Assembly: GCA_028691615.1 (NCBI GenBank)
Contig: JAQUYX010000005.1
Location: forward strand, 1-41,547
DNA: 41,547 nucleotides
DNA from: Victivallaceae bacterium
GTDB lineage: Bacteria > Verrucomicrobiota > Lentisphaeria > Victivallales > Victivallaceae
Direction of reading: 5' to 3'
Part shown: piece after piece, positions 26,466 to 34,996 of the stretch
Layout: every line of letters starts with the position of its first letter
Numbering within the stretch: position 1 is the stretch's first letter
The notes under the pieces: model-generated
What the model was told of the DNA's origin: nothing
Database searches by the model: none
The model's input: only the letters and a program-made list of their open reading frames with translations
Program-made: the position numbers and the translations under genes

Positions 26466-27343
26466 TTTGCTTTCTCCTTTGCCTGCCGGGAGTGCAGATT
26501 GTGCTTCGGTGCGACGAACCGGATCAGCCACGCTTCCGGGGGGCAGCGAAACCGCCACGGCAAAGAACATTCGCCCATCCCGGAACTGACAATCATCTCC
26601 AGCACCTTTCCGCTTCTCCGGAAAATTCCACAGTCAAAACGCCTTCCGTAACTCGATGAAGTGAACAGCGCTCCCCACAGCGGCAACCGGATCTGCCCGC
26701 CGTGCGTATGCCCGGTGAGCGCCAGCGACACCGGATTGAGCGCATCGAGAAAATCGATGCCGATCACTCCGTCGGGACTGTGCGAAATCAACACGTTTTC
26801 CCGGTCGTACGGCCATGCCGCCGGTTCCAGCGGACAGCCTTCCTTGATCTCGTCCAATCCGTAAAAGAAAAAACGTTCATCCGACCACGATTCATTGCGC
26901 AGCAGCGTCACTTTGTGCCGGGCAAACTCCTCTTTCCAATGCTCGGGCCGAATCCAGCTCTTGGCCCGTTCCCAGTTCCCGAAAACCGCCAGCTTCACCG
27001 CATCGTGCGGCAATGCGTCCAGTGCGCCCGGCAGGAGATCCAACTCCGCCGCGTCGGCGGCCAAATCGCCCCCGAGAACGATGTAATCGACCTTCTCTTC
27101 CCTGGCGATGTTGCGCAGCGCTTCGAGCTTCCCGTAATCTGCCGCGCTCCCCTGAAAGTGCAGATCGGAACAGAATAAAATCCCGACTCCGACCGCCGCC
27201 GGATGGCGCGGCACGTACTCGTAACGCGTCAACAAAAGCGATCCATGCTTCTCCCGGCGGAGCGACTCGATCTTCCGCTCTCTGTGCCAGCGTTCCGCAC
27301 GTTCCGGAAGAAAAAGTTTGCTTTTTACCGGGAGTTTTGTCAA
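26462..27343 (-). CDS. Calcineurin-like metallophosphoesterase
   Basis: This 293-residue protein shows the binuclear metal motifs of the YaeI/YkuE-like class: SDLHF, GGDLAAD, SHSPD and GHTHGGQ. The third motif reads GNWE where GNHE or GNHD is usual, so one histidine is replaced by Trp. The N-terminal ~50 residues are basic and lack a signal peptide. The start is a TTG at 27343 with no clear ribosome-binding site, 9 bases after the greA stop, so the exact start is uncertain. Substrate unknown. Confidence 0.8.
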   Translation of the reverse strand: MTKLPVKSKLFLPERAERWHRERKIESLRREKHGSLLLTRYEYVPRHPAAVGVGILFCSDLHFQGSAADYGKLEALRNIAREEKVDYIVLGGDLAADAAELDLLPGALDALPHDAVKLAVFGNWERAKSWIRPEHWKEEFARHKVTLLRNESWSDERFFFYGLDEIKEGCPLEPAAWPYDRENVLISHSPDGVIGIDFLDALNPVSLALTGHTHGGQIRLPLWGALFTSSSYGRRFDCGIFRRSGKVLEMIVSSGMGECSLPWRFRCPPEAWLIRFVAPKHNLHSRQAKEKAK

Positions 27344-27352
27344 TTCGATTGC

Positions 27353-29443
27353 CTAATCGAGTTCGGCGAGCACCTTCTCCGGCAGCGGATCAATCCCGAG
27401 GATCGTCGCGTTGCGTCCGCCGGGAAGTGCGACCGTGTCGCCCTTCTTGTGATCCATAAGCGCCGCGCCCATCTTGGCGCGGTAGGAGACATAATTCTTG
27501 TCTGGATCGGCATCCTTTGCGCCGAGCAGATAGGAGACCGAACGAACGCCGTCGCAATCCAGCGTCAGCATACATCCGGGTTCCACCATGTCGCCGATTT
27601 TCACCGTGCGGAAGTCCATCGCCTGAAGGTTGCCGATTTCATTTTCCAACTCGCTGCGACGGCGGGAAAGAAAGTTTCTGCGTTCCTTGGCGGCGTCGAA
27701 TTCCGCGTTTTCCCGGAAATCCCCGTGCGCCCGGGCGGTCTTCAACGACTCCCGGTTGGCCGGCTGCTGGACATTGACAATGTCTTCCAATTCGGCCATC
27801 AGACGCTTGAAACTCGCGTTGGAGGTGCAGATCGGACGGTCGTCCTTCTTCTCCTGATCCTCCCGTTCGAAGACGCCCGCGTGCATAATCTTGCTGCCGG
27901 CTCCGCCTTCGATCACTTCGCGCAGCTCATTGGAAATGCGCGACAGCTTGACCAGCAGACTCTGACGCTCGCTCGGCGAGAGGAAAAGCGCGCTCTGAAG
28001 CGTGCCGGCCAGCTTCGCCGGATCGTCCGAGCAATCCAGCACCGTCTGGTGAAAATCGCTGCTGTCCAGAAAATCCGCACGCAACTCCCGCTGCGCGGCT
28101 CCCCACTGCCGGGGAATCTTCGTCTGCGAAAGCGCGCGGATGATATTTTCGATCGACAGCAGCCCGGTCAGGGAAACCGCCTGTTTGCGGCGGTTCTTCC
28201 AGATCCAGAGCAGCACGTCCGAGCTGTACGGGGTTGCGCCGGAGATCGCATCGACCAGCGTCTGCTGGTCGCAGACCGTCCCGACCTGCGTGAGCGCCTT
28301 GACTGGCAGCAGCAGCGCCAGACGGGCGAGATATTCATCGCCGAAGACCGTCTTGGTCGCCCGGGCGAGTTTTTCAATCTCTTTGGCCGAGAGTTCCGAC
28401 CAGACCGCCAGCGGCTCAAGCAGCAGCTGCGACGGAGCGGCAGGCCAGAAAGACGCCTTGTCCCGAAGCGGTTCAAAGACATCCGCGGCTTGCTCTTCGC
28501 TGAGCTTCGCTTCGACTCCCGCGATGGCCGAGGCCAGAAATTTCGCTTCACGCATCGCGGTGCTCTTGAGCAACCGGGTGAAGAAGAGCTTGAGTTTCTC
28601 CGCTTCTTCGGCGGTATATTTCTTTTCTGCGGGTTCCTGCTTGAGCAGCGTCCCCATTTCTTGCAGGCTGCGGGCCTCCGCGGAACTGCGCGTGCCGGAG
28701 GCGTTGCCCGTCTTGTGGGAGTGAAGCCAGGTTTCCAAGGCCTCCGCAGTCATTTTGGCGCCGACGCCGTTGCGCGCCATATTCAAAATGGTGTTGTCGT
28801 TGATCGGGACGATCGCCTGCGCCCGAACCAGACGGATGAAATCCTCTCCGGAAATGCAGGGCTTGTCCTGTGGCGTGGCGGCCTTGATCATGTCTTTGCT
28901 GTTTTCCATGACTACGCCGGAAACCAGCACGTTTTCAATCGGAATGGCCGAGGTGCCGCCGGTGCAGCCGAAGGGACTGACCGACACTACTCCGCCGATC
29001 GGATCGATCGCGTTGATCATGCCCCAGCGACCGCTGTTGAGAAAAATGATCTGCCCGGATTTGAGGGCGATCAGTTTGCGCAGCCGCACCGGCACGTGGC
29101 AGAGCGGAACTGCGGTTTCCCGCACGCCGAGCGCACGGAGGACCGGCGGACGGCTGAGGAAGGGCGGCAGCAAGGTTTTGATGGAATTGGCCAGCAGATT
29201 GCGGTAGGTGCTGCTGTCGGCGACAGGCAGCGTGGCCAGTTCAATAAAAAACGAGGATTCTTCATGGGAAAGATCCTCGTTTTCCGTGTCGTACTTTTCG
29301 TAAAGCAGTTCCAGTGCGCCGTTGACTTCTTCGGCCAGTGGCTGCTGCATCTCTTTAAGCTGACTCATCAGGGTGTTGAGAATCTTCGGGGTCGGGTTTT
29401 CCGCCGCCGCCATCAGGGTTGCTTCGATCGTGGCCTTGTTCAT
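27353..29443 (-). CDS. greA: Long GreA-family transcription factor with N-terminal extension
   Basis: This is a 696-residue protein whose last ~155 residues are GreA: an N-terminal coiled coil with ARAHGDFRENAEFDAAKERR and a C-terminal FKBP-like domain. GreA rescues backtracked RNA polymerase by stimulating transcript cleavage; the acidic tip residues are seen around D and E of GDFRENAE. The preceding ~540 residues are helical and not a recognised domain. Chlamydial GreA is similarly long (~715 residues), so this looks like a PVC-lineage trait. Normal GreA is ~158 residues. A TATATT promoter lies at 29534-29562. Confidence 0.85.
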   Translation of the reverse strand: MNKATIEATLMAAAENPTPKILNTLMSQLKEMQQPLAEEVNGALELLYEKYDTENEDLSHEESSFFIELATLPVADSSTYRNLLANSIKTLLPPFLSRPPVLRALGVRETAVPLCHVPVRLRKLIALKSGQIIFLNSGRWGMINAIDPIGGVVSVSPFGCTGGTSAIPIENVLVSGVVMENSKDMIKAATPQDKPCISGEDFIRLVRAQAIVPINDNTILNMARNGVGAKMTAEALETWLHSHKTGNASGTRSSAEARSLQEMGTLLKQEPAEKKYTAEEAEKLKLFFTRLLKSTAMREAKFLASAIAGVEAKLSEEQAADVFEPLRDKASFWPAAPSQLLLEPLAVWSELSAKEIEKLARATKTVFGDEYLARLALLLPVKALTQVGTVCDQQTLVDAISGATPYSSDVLLWIWKNRRKQAVSLTGLLSIENIIRALSQTKIPRQWGAAQRELRADFLDSSDFHQTVLDCSDDPAKLAGTLQSALFLSPSERQSLLVKLSRISNELREVIEGGAGSKIMHAGVFEREDQEKKDDRPICTSNASFKRLMAELEDIVNVQQPANRESLKTARAHGDFRENAEFDAAKERRNFLSRRRSELENEIGNLQAMDFRTVKIGDMVEPGCMLTLDCDGVRSVSYLLGAKDADPDKNYVSYRAKMGAALMDHKKGDTVALPGGRNATILGIDPLPEKVLAELD

Positions 29444-29533
29444 CTCTGTTCCAGAATTGATTTTACCGGTCTTGAATTGGCGAACTTCCGGGTTTGTTCA
29501 ACACTCCGGGAAAGCACTCTCCCGGAACTGAGT

Positions 29534-29562
29534 AATATAACACTCTTTTTTGTCAATTACAA
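29534..29562 (-). promoter_or_regulatory. Promoter of the long greA
   Basis: On the minus strand the -35 TTGTAA (29557-29562) and -10 TATATT (29534-29539) have a 17-base spacer. The leader would be ~85 bases. Confidence 0.75.
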
Positions 29563-29576
29563 CCCCATCGGGGCAT

Positions 29577-30440
29577 TCATCTCTGCAAATCTTCCGTCGG
29601 ATCTTCGCCATCGCGACAATCGCGCGGGGAAAGATGGAACTTTTTGCGGAACAAATTCGAAAAATAACTCTCGCTGCCGAAATGCAATTCCGCGGCGATC
29701 TCCTTGACCGGTTTTCGCGTGTTTCGCAGCATCAGACGCGCCATTTGGAGCTTGCGGTCGAGAAAGTACGCGTAGGGCGAAATGTGATACTGCGCTTGGA
29801 AAAGCCGATTGGTCTGCGAGGGGGAAAACCCCGCGTAGCGCGCAATCTCCTCCATCGACAGCGATTGCATGATGCTGCGATCCAGATAATTCCGCAGCGG
29901 CTCCGCCACCGGATTGACTTGGCGGCATCCCTGCTTCGCCTTGACTTGGCCCAGCGCGTGAAAGAGCCCGACGGCCACTTCCAGCGCCACCTGCTGCACG
30001 TTTGTCCCGTCCTCCGTTGACGCCGCCATCCGGTCCAATCCAGTTTGGAACAGCGCTTGCAGATTGGTTTTCTTCAAGAGGAAGGTGTCCGAAAGACCGC
30101 AATGTTCCAGCAGAAAATCCACCAGTTCGCCCTGCAAATTGAACCAGATCTTCTCCCACGGATTCTCCGGCGACGGATAATATTCGTGATCGCTCCACGG
30201 ATGCACCACATACACATCGTCCGCCTCCGGACGGAACGTCGTCCCGTCACTGCGCAGCGTTCCTTCGCCCTTGACAATGTATTCCAGCACGCAGATCGGT
30301 TCGTTCCGGCGCGCAATGCGATAGTCGCTGCGGCAGCGGGTGATCCCGCAGAGCGGCATGTATAAAAGCCGGCTGCCTTCGGCCGAACTTAAAATAATCT
30401 GTTCTTCGTTATAATCTTCATTGCGCCTGCGGCGGCTCAT
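29577..30440 (-). CDS. AraC-family transcriptional regulator
   Basis: This 287-residue protein has an N-terminal cupin-like sugar-sensing domain (about 20-165) and a C-terminal double helix-turn-helix (about 185-280), with LSMEEIARYAGFSPSQTNRLF and FGSESYFSNLFRKKFHLSPRD as the two recognition units. It starts 3 bases after the ymdB stop, so it sits at the end of the tgt group. Its target is unknown. Confidence 0.9.
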   Translation of the reverse strand: MSRRRRNEDYNEEQIILSSAEGSRLLYMPLCGITRCRSDYRIARRNEPICVLEYIVKGEGTLRSDGTTFRPEADDVYVVHPWSDHEYYPSPENPWEKIWFNLQGELVDFLLEHCGLSDTFLLKKTNLQALFQTGLDRMAASTEDGTNVQQVALEVAVGLFHALGQVKAKQGCRQVNPVAEPLRNYLDRSIMQSLSMEEIARYAGFSPSQTNRLFQAQYHISPYAYFLDRKLQMARLMLRNTRKPVKEIAAELHFGSESYFSNLFRKKFHLSPRDCRDGEDPTEDLQR

Positions 30441-30443
30441 CGT

Positions 30444-31232
30444 TTACAACTCCACCATTCGGTCGATCGGTACGATCTTTGTCGCGCGCCCCGAACGGTA
30501 ATCGTAGGTGATGACCGCGCCGCAAACCCGGATCGGACCATCTTCGGCCACCGCCAGACGGCAGGGCATCCCGGTGGTGAATTTGGTCAGCACGTCTTCG
30601 ACCTTGCGACCGAGCACGGAACGGGCGGCTCCCGCCATGCCCAGATCGGTCAGATGGGCGGTCCCCCCCGGGAGGACTTCCGCGTCGGAAGTCTGCACGT
30701 GGGTGTGCGTGCCGACCACCGCAGTGACCCGGCCGTCCAGAAAATAGGACATGGCCAGCTTTTCACTGGTCGCCTCCGCATGGAAATCAATGAAGATATT
30801 CGGCGTTTTCGGCGCGATCTCTTCGACCAGGCGGTCGGCGGTTTCAAAGGGGCAATAGGCGCTGTCGCGCATGAAAACTTTGCCCATCAACGCGATCACC
30901 GCGTAATCTCCGCCGCCGGGATTGCGGAAAATCGCCCAGGAGCGTCCGGGCTGCACGTGGTGAAGATTCGCCGGACGCAGCACATTGGGAATCCGGTCGA
31001 TCTCAAATTCAAACCCCTTCTGATCCCAGACATGGTCGCCTGCGGTGAACACATCGGCCTCCGGACTCATCTCCGCCAGACATTTGCCGGTCAGCCCGTT
31101 GCCCGCGGCCGAATTTTCGGCGTTGACCACCGCCACCTGCGCGGAAAATTCGCGTTTGAGTTCCGGGAGCAGCTTCTTGACCGCCTTGCGGCCCCCGGAG
31201 CCGACGACGTCGCCAATGAAAATCAGATTCAC
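30444..31232 (-). CDS. ymdB: YmdB-type metallophosphoesterase
   Basis: This 262-residue protein belongs to the TIGR00282 family, whose Bacillus member YmdB is a 2',3'-cyclic-nucleotide phosphodiesterase. Metal-site motifs are FIGDVVG at the start, NAENSAAGNG, TAGDHVWD, DFHAEATSEK and GTHTHVQTSD. It starts with GTG at 31232 after an AAGGGG site. The gap to the upstream gene is 17 bases. Confidence 0.9.
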   Translation of the reverse strand: MNLIFIGDVVGSGGRKAVKKLLPELKREFSAQVAVVNAENSAAGNGLTGKCLAEMSPEADVFTAGDHVWDQKGFEFEIDRIPNVLRPANLHHVQPGRSWAIFRNPGGGDYAVIALMGKVFMRDSAYCPFETADRLVEEIAPKTPNIFIDFHAEATSEKLAMSYFLDGRVTAVVGTHTHVQTSDAEVLPGGTAHLTDLGMAGAARSVLGRKVEDVLTKFTTGMPCRLAVAEDGPIRVCGAVITYDYRSGRATKIVPIDRMVEL

Positions 31233-31249
31233 CGCGTTTTCCCCTTCTG

Positions 31250-32200
31250 CTAAAAAAGCTTTTTGATTGCCTTGACCGTGCCCGCAGCCGCGTCTTCCAC
31301 GGCTTTTTCCGCCTTTACGGTGGCGTTGCCGACGGCTTTTTCCGCCTTTACGGTGGCGTTGCCGACGGCTTTGCCCGCCTTGACCGTGGCGTTGCCGACG
31401 GCCTTGCCCGCGTCCACGGTGACGTTGCCGACGCCGCTGAGTCCGTCCATGACGTTTGTGCCGAGTCCTTTGAGCGCGTTCCCCGCCTGTCCGGCCATCC
31501 CGATGATCGCGTCGAACACCACCTGACAGGCTTCGCCGAAGTTATTCGCCCCGAGATCGTTCAATGCCATCGGCGGAAGCGGAATGTTGACGGTCGTGGA
31601 AATCGTCGAGGAGGAGAAGCCCAGACTGCCGGCGGTGAACTCCAACCGGCGGATCACGATGCCTCCGCCCTGGGCGGATTTTTCTTTCGGCGGCGGCGTG
31701 TTCGGATCGGTTTGTTCGGAATTTTCTCCGGGTTGCGTCTGAAGGCGGGCGACGAATGTGTCGACGTTGTTTTTGAGGACGTTGAGATTGGTCGTGCCGT
31801 CGGAATACTGCAAATTGACATTCAGTCCGTCAAGCACAATCAGTTCGACCACCTTCTGCTTCGCCAGCAAAGTAGGCATGTCGAAGTCGAAGATGAAATT
31901 TTCAAATTCCAGCGCGTTCGGCGCATAATATCCCTGCGGATTGGCAATCGCGAATTTGCGCAATTCCAACCGCCCGTGCAAGAGACTGAAGGAGCAGGAC
32001 CCCACCGTAATTTGCGTGCCGACGACCCGGCTGCCGATCTTTTCCGCGCTGAATTTGATGATGGGACCCAGAAAAATCAGGACGATCAAAAGCAGCATTA
32101 CAAGCAGCGCGAGAGCGCCGCCCCCCCAGATCAGGGTGCGTTTCAAAATTTTTTCCCAATTCCAGCTGCGCGGGTCGAATTTTCCTCTTTTGCCGTCCAT
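31250..32200 (-). CDS. AsmA-like membrane-anchored protein with C-terminal repeats
   Basis: This 316-residue protein has one N-terminal membrane segment (about 24-50) followed by a beta-rich AsmA-like periplasmic region with the LLHGRLELRKFAIANPQGY segment. AsmA family members act in outer-membrane lipid or protein homeostasis. A Pro-rich linker (NTPPPKEKS) separates a second half. The last ~55 residues are five 11-residue units of the type VGNATVKAxKA, encoded by 33-bp tandem repeats at 31299-31430. Confidence 0.75.
   Translation of the reverse strand: MDGKRGKFDPRSWNWEKILKRTLIWGGGALALLVMLLLIVLIFLGPIIKFSAEKIGSRVVGTQITVGSCSFSLLHGRLELRKFAIANPQGYYAPNALEFENFIFDFDMPTLLAKQKVVELIVLDGLNVNLQYSDGTTNLNVLKNNVDTFVARLQTQPGENSEQTDPNTPPPKEKSAQGGGIVIRRLEFTAGSLGFSSSTISTTVNIPLPPMALNDLGANNFGEACQVVFDAIIGMAGQAGNALKGLGTNVMDGLSGVGNVTVDAGKAVGNATVKAGKAVGNATVKAEKAVGNATVKAEKAVEDAAAGTVKAIKKLF
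31299..31430. repeat. 33-bp tandem repeat (four units) in the AsmA-like gene
   Basis: Four in-frame 33-bp units at 31299, 31332, 31365 and 31398 encode the amphipathic 11-residue repeat GKAVGNATVKA. The first two units are nearly identical; the others differ at a few sites. An 11-residue period fits an amphipathic helix like those in LEA or apolipoprotein-type repeats, which could bind a membrane surface. Confidence 0.8.
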
Positions 32201-32254
32201 AAAGCGATTCTCCTGATCAATTCCTTGTAAAGATGTGAAAGGGGGCGGAACGTC

Positions 32255-33373
32255 CTATTTGTCCTCCCCGCCGTGATAACGCCGGTGAAACTCGGCGCGA
32301 AATTCTCCGAACGATCCTTCGTCAAGCGCATGGCGGATGCGCGCCATCAGGTTAAGAAATACATGCAGATTGTGCATCGAAAGCAGCATCACCGCCAGAA
32401 TCTCTCCCACATTGAACAAATGCCGCAGATACGCCCGGGTGAAGTTGCGGCAGCAATAACATTCACAACCTTCTTCCACCGGCGAGAAGTCCGCGGCGTA
32501 CTTCGCCGCCTTCACCGGCAGCGTCCGTCCGTTGGAGAGAAACGCCGTCCCGTGCCGCCCCAGACGGGTGGGCATGACGCAGTCGAACATGTCCACTCCG
32601 CGCGCCACCGCCTCAAGCATTTGATACGGAGTTCCCACGCCCATTAGATAGCGCGCCTTCTCCTGCGGCAGTTCATTGGCGATCCAGTCGAGCACCATAA
32701 GCATCTCCGGTTCGGATTCGCCCACGGACACTCCGCCGATGGCGTAACCGTCGAAATCCAGCGCGGTGATTCGTTTCAAACAGTCGCGCCGCAGATCCTC
32801 GTAAACCGACCCCTGCACGATGCCGAACCGCTGCTGTCCGTCGTTGAGCGGCTGTTCGCGGCTCATGGTTTCCCAGCGGACAGTCAGATCCACGGATTTT
32901 GCCGCCTCGGCGCGAACCGCCGGGTAGGGGGTGCATTCGTCGAAGGCCATGACGATGTCGGAATCGAGCGCGCGCTGGATGGCCATGGACTCGCGCGGGC
33001 CCAGAAAATGGCGGGAACCGTCGATGTGGGAGGCAAATTGCACTCCGTCGGGGGTGATCTTGCGCAGATTTGCCAGACTGAAGACCTGAAAACCTCCGCT
33101 GTCGGTCAGAAACGGTTTCTTCCAGCCGGTGAAGCCGTTGAGTCCGCCGGCCAGATTCATCAGTTCCATGCCCGGTTTGAGCATCAAATGGTAGGTGTTG
33201 CCGAGGATGATTTGGGCGCCGAGCTCTTCGAGCGTCCGGGGCGTGACCGCCTTGACCGAGGCGCGCGTGCCCACCGGCATGAATACCGGGGTTTCGACCA
33301 CGCCCCTTCGCAAGGTGAGTTTGCCCCTTCTCGCGGCGGTGGCGGAATCTTTCTGACGAATTTCAAATGACAT
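32255..33373 (-). CDS. tgt: Queuine tRNA-ribosyltransferase
   Basis: This is a 372-residue TIM-barrel enzyme that exchanges G34 of Asn, Asp, His and Tyr tRNAs for the queuosine precursor. DSGGFQVFSL contains the general acid/base Asp, and DCVMPTRLGRHGTAF the nucleophile Asp. The zinc site is CECYCCRNFTRAYLRHL. The ATG at 33373 starts MSFEIRQK; the longer frame to 33403 is less likely. A divergent promoter pair serves tgt and folD. The downstream asmA-like, ymdB and araC genes follow with gaps of 54, 17 and 3 bases. Confidence 0.96.
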   Translation of the reverse strand: MSFEIRQKDSATAARRGKLTLRRGVVETPVFMPVGTRASVKAVTPRTLEELGAQIILGNTYHLMLKPGMELMNLAGGLNGFTGWKKPFLTDSGGFQVFSLANLRKITPDGVQFASHIDGSRHFLGPRESMAIQRALDSDIVMAFDECTPYPAVRAEAAKSVDLTVRWETMSREQPLNDGQQRFGIVQGSVYEDLRRDCLKRITALDFDGYAIGGVSVGESEPEMLMVLDWIANELPQEKARYLMGVGTPYQMLEAVARGVDMFDCVMPTRLGRHGTAFLSNGRTLPVKAAKYAADFSPVEEGCECYCCRNFTRAYLRHLFNVGEILAVMLLSMHNLHVFLNLMARIRHALDEGSFGEFRAEFHRRYHGGEDK

Positions 33374-33428
33374 GATGCGGTACTTTCGATCTGACGGTCT
33401 CATAAAATTTCATTGTGTTCCCGTGGAT

Positions 33429-33457
33429 AATATATCCGAATCAGCGTTTTTTTCAAA
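33429..33457 (-). promoter_or_regulatory. Promoter of tgt
   Basis: On the minus strand the -10 TATATT (33429-33434) is preceded by a poor -35 TTTGAA (33452-33457) with a 17-base spacer. It is divergent from the folD promoter at 33476-33504. Confidence 0.6.
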
Positions 33458-33475
33458 TCGCGGAGCCATGCCGAT

Positions 33476-33504
33476 TTGCAAAAAGCATGCGCACCGGGTA
33501 TATT
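33476..33504 (+). promoter_or_regulatory. Promoter of folD
   Basis: TTGCAA (33476-33481) and TATATT (33499-33504) have a 17-base spacer. The expected start is near 33511, giving a ~90-base leader that carries the 9-bp repeat block. Confidence 0.75.
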
Positions 33505-33521
33505 GACGGCACTCGGCAAAA

Positions 33522-33557
33522 GTCGGACGTGTCCGACTCGTCCGACATGTCGGACGG
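33522..33557. repeat. Four 9-bp units of GTCSGAC forming palindromes
   Basis: GTCGGACGT, GTCCGACTC, GTCCGACAT and GTCGGACGG follow directly at 33522-33557. Adjacent units are inverted relative to each other, giving the perfect palindrome GTCCGACATGTCGGAC (33540-33555) and a second near-perfect one at 33521-33538. The block lies in the folD leader, just after the predicted start, so it could be an operator or an RNA hairpin. Similar GTCCGAC repeats are remembered from other PVC genomes but this was not checked. Confidence 0.7.
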
Positions 33558-33599
33558 ACTTGGAGCAATGCCGGCATCAAAAACAGTAAAGGATTTTTT

Positions 33600-34511
33600 T
33601 TGATTATGGGACGGATCATCGACGGAAAGGCAATCGCTGCCGAACTCAACAGCGAAAACGCCGAATGGGTGCAAAAACTGATTCAGCGCGGCGTCACCCC
33701 CGCCCTTGCCGTGATTCTGGTCGGCAGCGATCCGGCTTCTCAAGTCTATGTTAACGCAAAAGCCAAAAAATGCGCTGAACTGGGAATCCGTTCCCTCAAA
33801 TTCGAACTCGCCGCGGACACAACCCAGGAGGAACTGCTCGCTTTGGTCCGAAAACTCAATTGCGATCCCGGGGTCGACGGCATTCTCGTCCAGTCGCCCC
33901 CGCCGCCGCAAATTGACGAGGAGGCCGTCGTCGAAGCGATCGATCCGGCCAAGGACGTGGATTGTTTTCACGCCCAAAACGTCGGCAAAATGCTGATCGG
34001 ACGCACCGACGGCTTCTTTCCCTGCACTCCGTTCGGCATTCTTAAACTGCTCGAAAAGAGCGGCGTGGACCCGAAAGGCAAACACGCCGTCATCATCGGA
34101 CGATCCAATATCGTGGGCAAACCGATGATGGCGCTGCTTTTGCAGAAGGCCGCCGGGGCCAACGCCACCGTGACGGTCGTTCACTCCGCCACGCCCAACC
34201 CCGAAGAGTACATCCGCTCGGCCGATCTGGTCATCGCCGCGCTCGGAAGACCCAAATTCGTCACCGGGGATATGATTAAAGAAGGCGCCGTGGTTATCGA
34301 CGTGGGGATCAACCGCGTGCCCAATGCAGACAATCCGGGCAAAACCAAGCTCGTCGGCGACGTCGATTTCGATTCGGTGATCGGCAAAGCCAGTTTGGTC
34401 ACACCGGTTCCCGGCGGAGTCGGCCCCATGACCATCACCATGCTCATGCGCAACACCATTTTGAGCGCCTCGCGCCGCGCGGACCGCATCGAAGCGGAAG
34501 CCGCCCGCTAA
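33600..34511 (+). CDS. folD: Bifunctional methylene-THF dehydrogenase / cyclohydrolase
   Basis: This 303-residue enzyme interconverts 5,10-methylene-, methenyl- and 10-formyl-tetrahydrofolate using NADP. The family motifs are YVNAKAKKC with the catalytic lysine, PCTPFGI, GRSNIVGKPM and TPVPGGVGPMTITML. The QLPLP motif appears as QSPPPP, a substitution near the substrate site although the Gln is kept. A TTG start at 33600 is used because AAAGGA (33588-33593) is 6 bases before it; an ATG at 33606 would give a 12-base spacing. The 3' end overlaps recX by 4 bases on opposite strands. Confidence 0.95.
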   Translation: MIMGRIIDGKAIAAELNSENAEWVQKLIQRGVTPALAVILVGSDPASQVYVNAKAKKCAELGIRSLKFELAADTTQEELLALVRKLNCDPGVDGILVQSPPPPQIDEEAVVEAIDPAKDVDCFHAQNVGKMLIGRTDGFFPCTPFGILKLLEKSGVDPKGKHAVIIGRSNIVGKPMMALLLQKAAGANATVTVVHSATPNPEEYIRSADLVIAALGRPKFVTGDMIKEGAVVIDVGINRVPNADNPGKTKLVGDVDFDSVIGKASLVTPVPGGVGPMTITMLMRNTILSASRRADRIEAEAAR

Positions 34512-34996
34512 TGCTCCGGCTCCGCAGCGTCGTTGCAAAGCAACGCGTTGCGCACTTGCAGCGCCGTCGAGAGCGAAAAGCCGCGGGAGAGCAGCGCCCG
34601 CAGTAGTTTTTCCGATTTCTTACGCGGATCGTGTTCGTGAAGGAGCGTGCGCAGTTTGACCTCTCCGAGCGCATGCGCACGCTCATATTCGTTGTCCGGC
34701 ACATTCTCCGGGAGCGCGCTCCCGCCCAGCCCCGATTCCGCGAGCTTCCGGCGGATCGCACGGTTGGACGCATTGCCGCGCGCCAGCTCCGCCGCGTAAT
34801 CCTCCCGCAGCTGCGCGTCATCGACAAAATGCAGACGAATACATTCGTCGACGGCCTCTGTGGATTCCGCCTCGGAGTAACCTTTGCGACGCAGTTTATT
34901 CTTGAGCTCCCGTGCGGAATGAAGCCGCACGCCGAGATACTTGAGCGCCTGCTCCAAGACCGGAAGGCGCGGCTTGTCCGCCCCTTTGCAAGTCAT
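34508..34996 (-). CDS. recX: Regulatory protein RecX
   Basis: This 162-residue protein is an all-helical modulator that inhibits RecA filament extension. The diagnostic pattern is LRRKGYSEAESTEAVDECIRLHFVDD split over helices, then YAAELARGNASNRAIRRKLAESGL. Its ATG at 34996 overlaps the TGA of the debranching enzyme gene by 4 bases, so translation is probably coupled to that gene. recX is usually next to recA; this placement is unusual and recA is not in the window. The 3' end overlaps folD convergently. Confidence 0.9.
   Translation of the reverse strand: MTCKGADKPRLPVLEQALKYLGVRLHSARELKNKLRRKGYSEAESTEAVDECIRLHFVDDAQLREDYAAELARGNASNRAIRRKLAESGLGGSALPENVPDNEYERAHALGEVKLRTLLHEHDPRKKSEKLLRALLSRGFSLSTALQVRNALLCNDAAEPEH

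Noticed and set aside
27203-29707. An 834-codon plus-strand frame opposite the long greA
   Set aside because: It is Arg/Gln/His-rich, has no recognisable motif, and greA with its promoter explains the DNA.
33505-33600. Tetrahydrofolate riboswitch in the folD leader
   Set aside because: The leader is short and dominated by 9-bp repeats; the conserved riboswitch helices were not recognisable.
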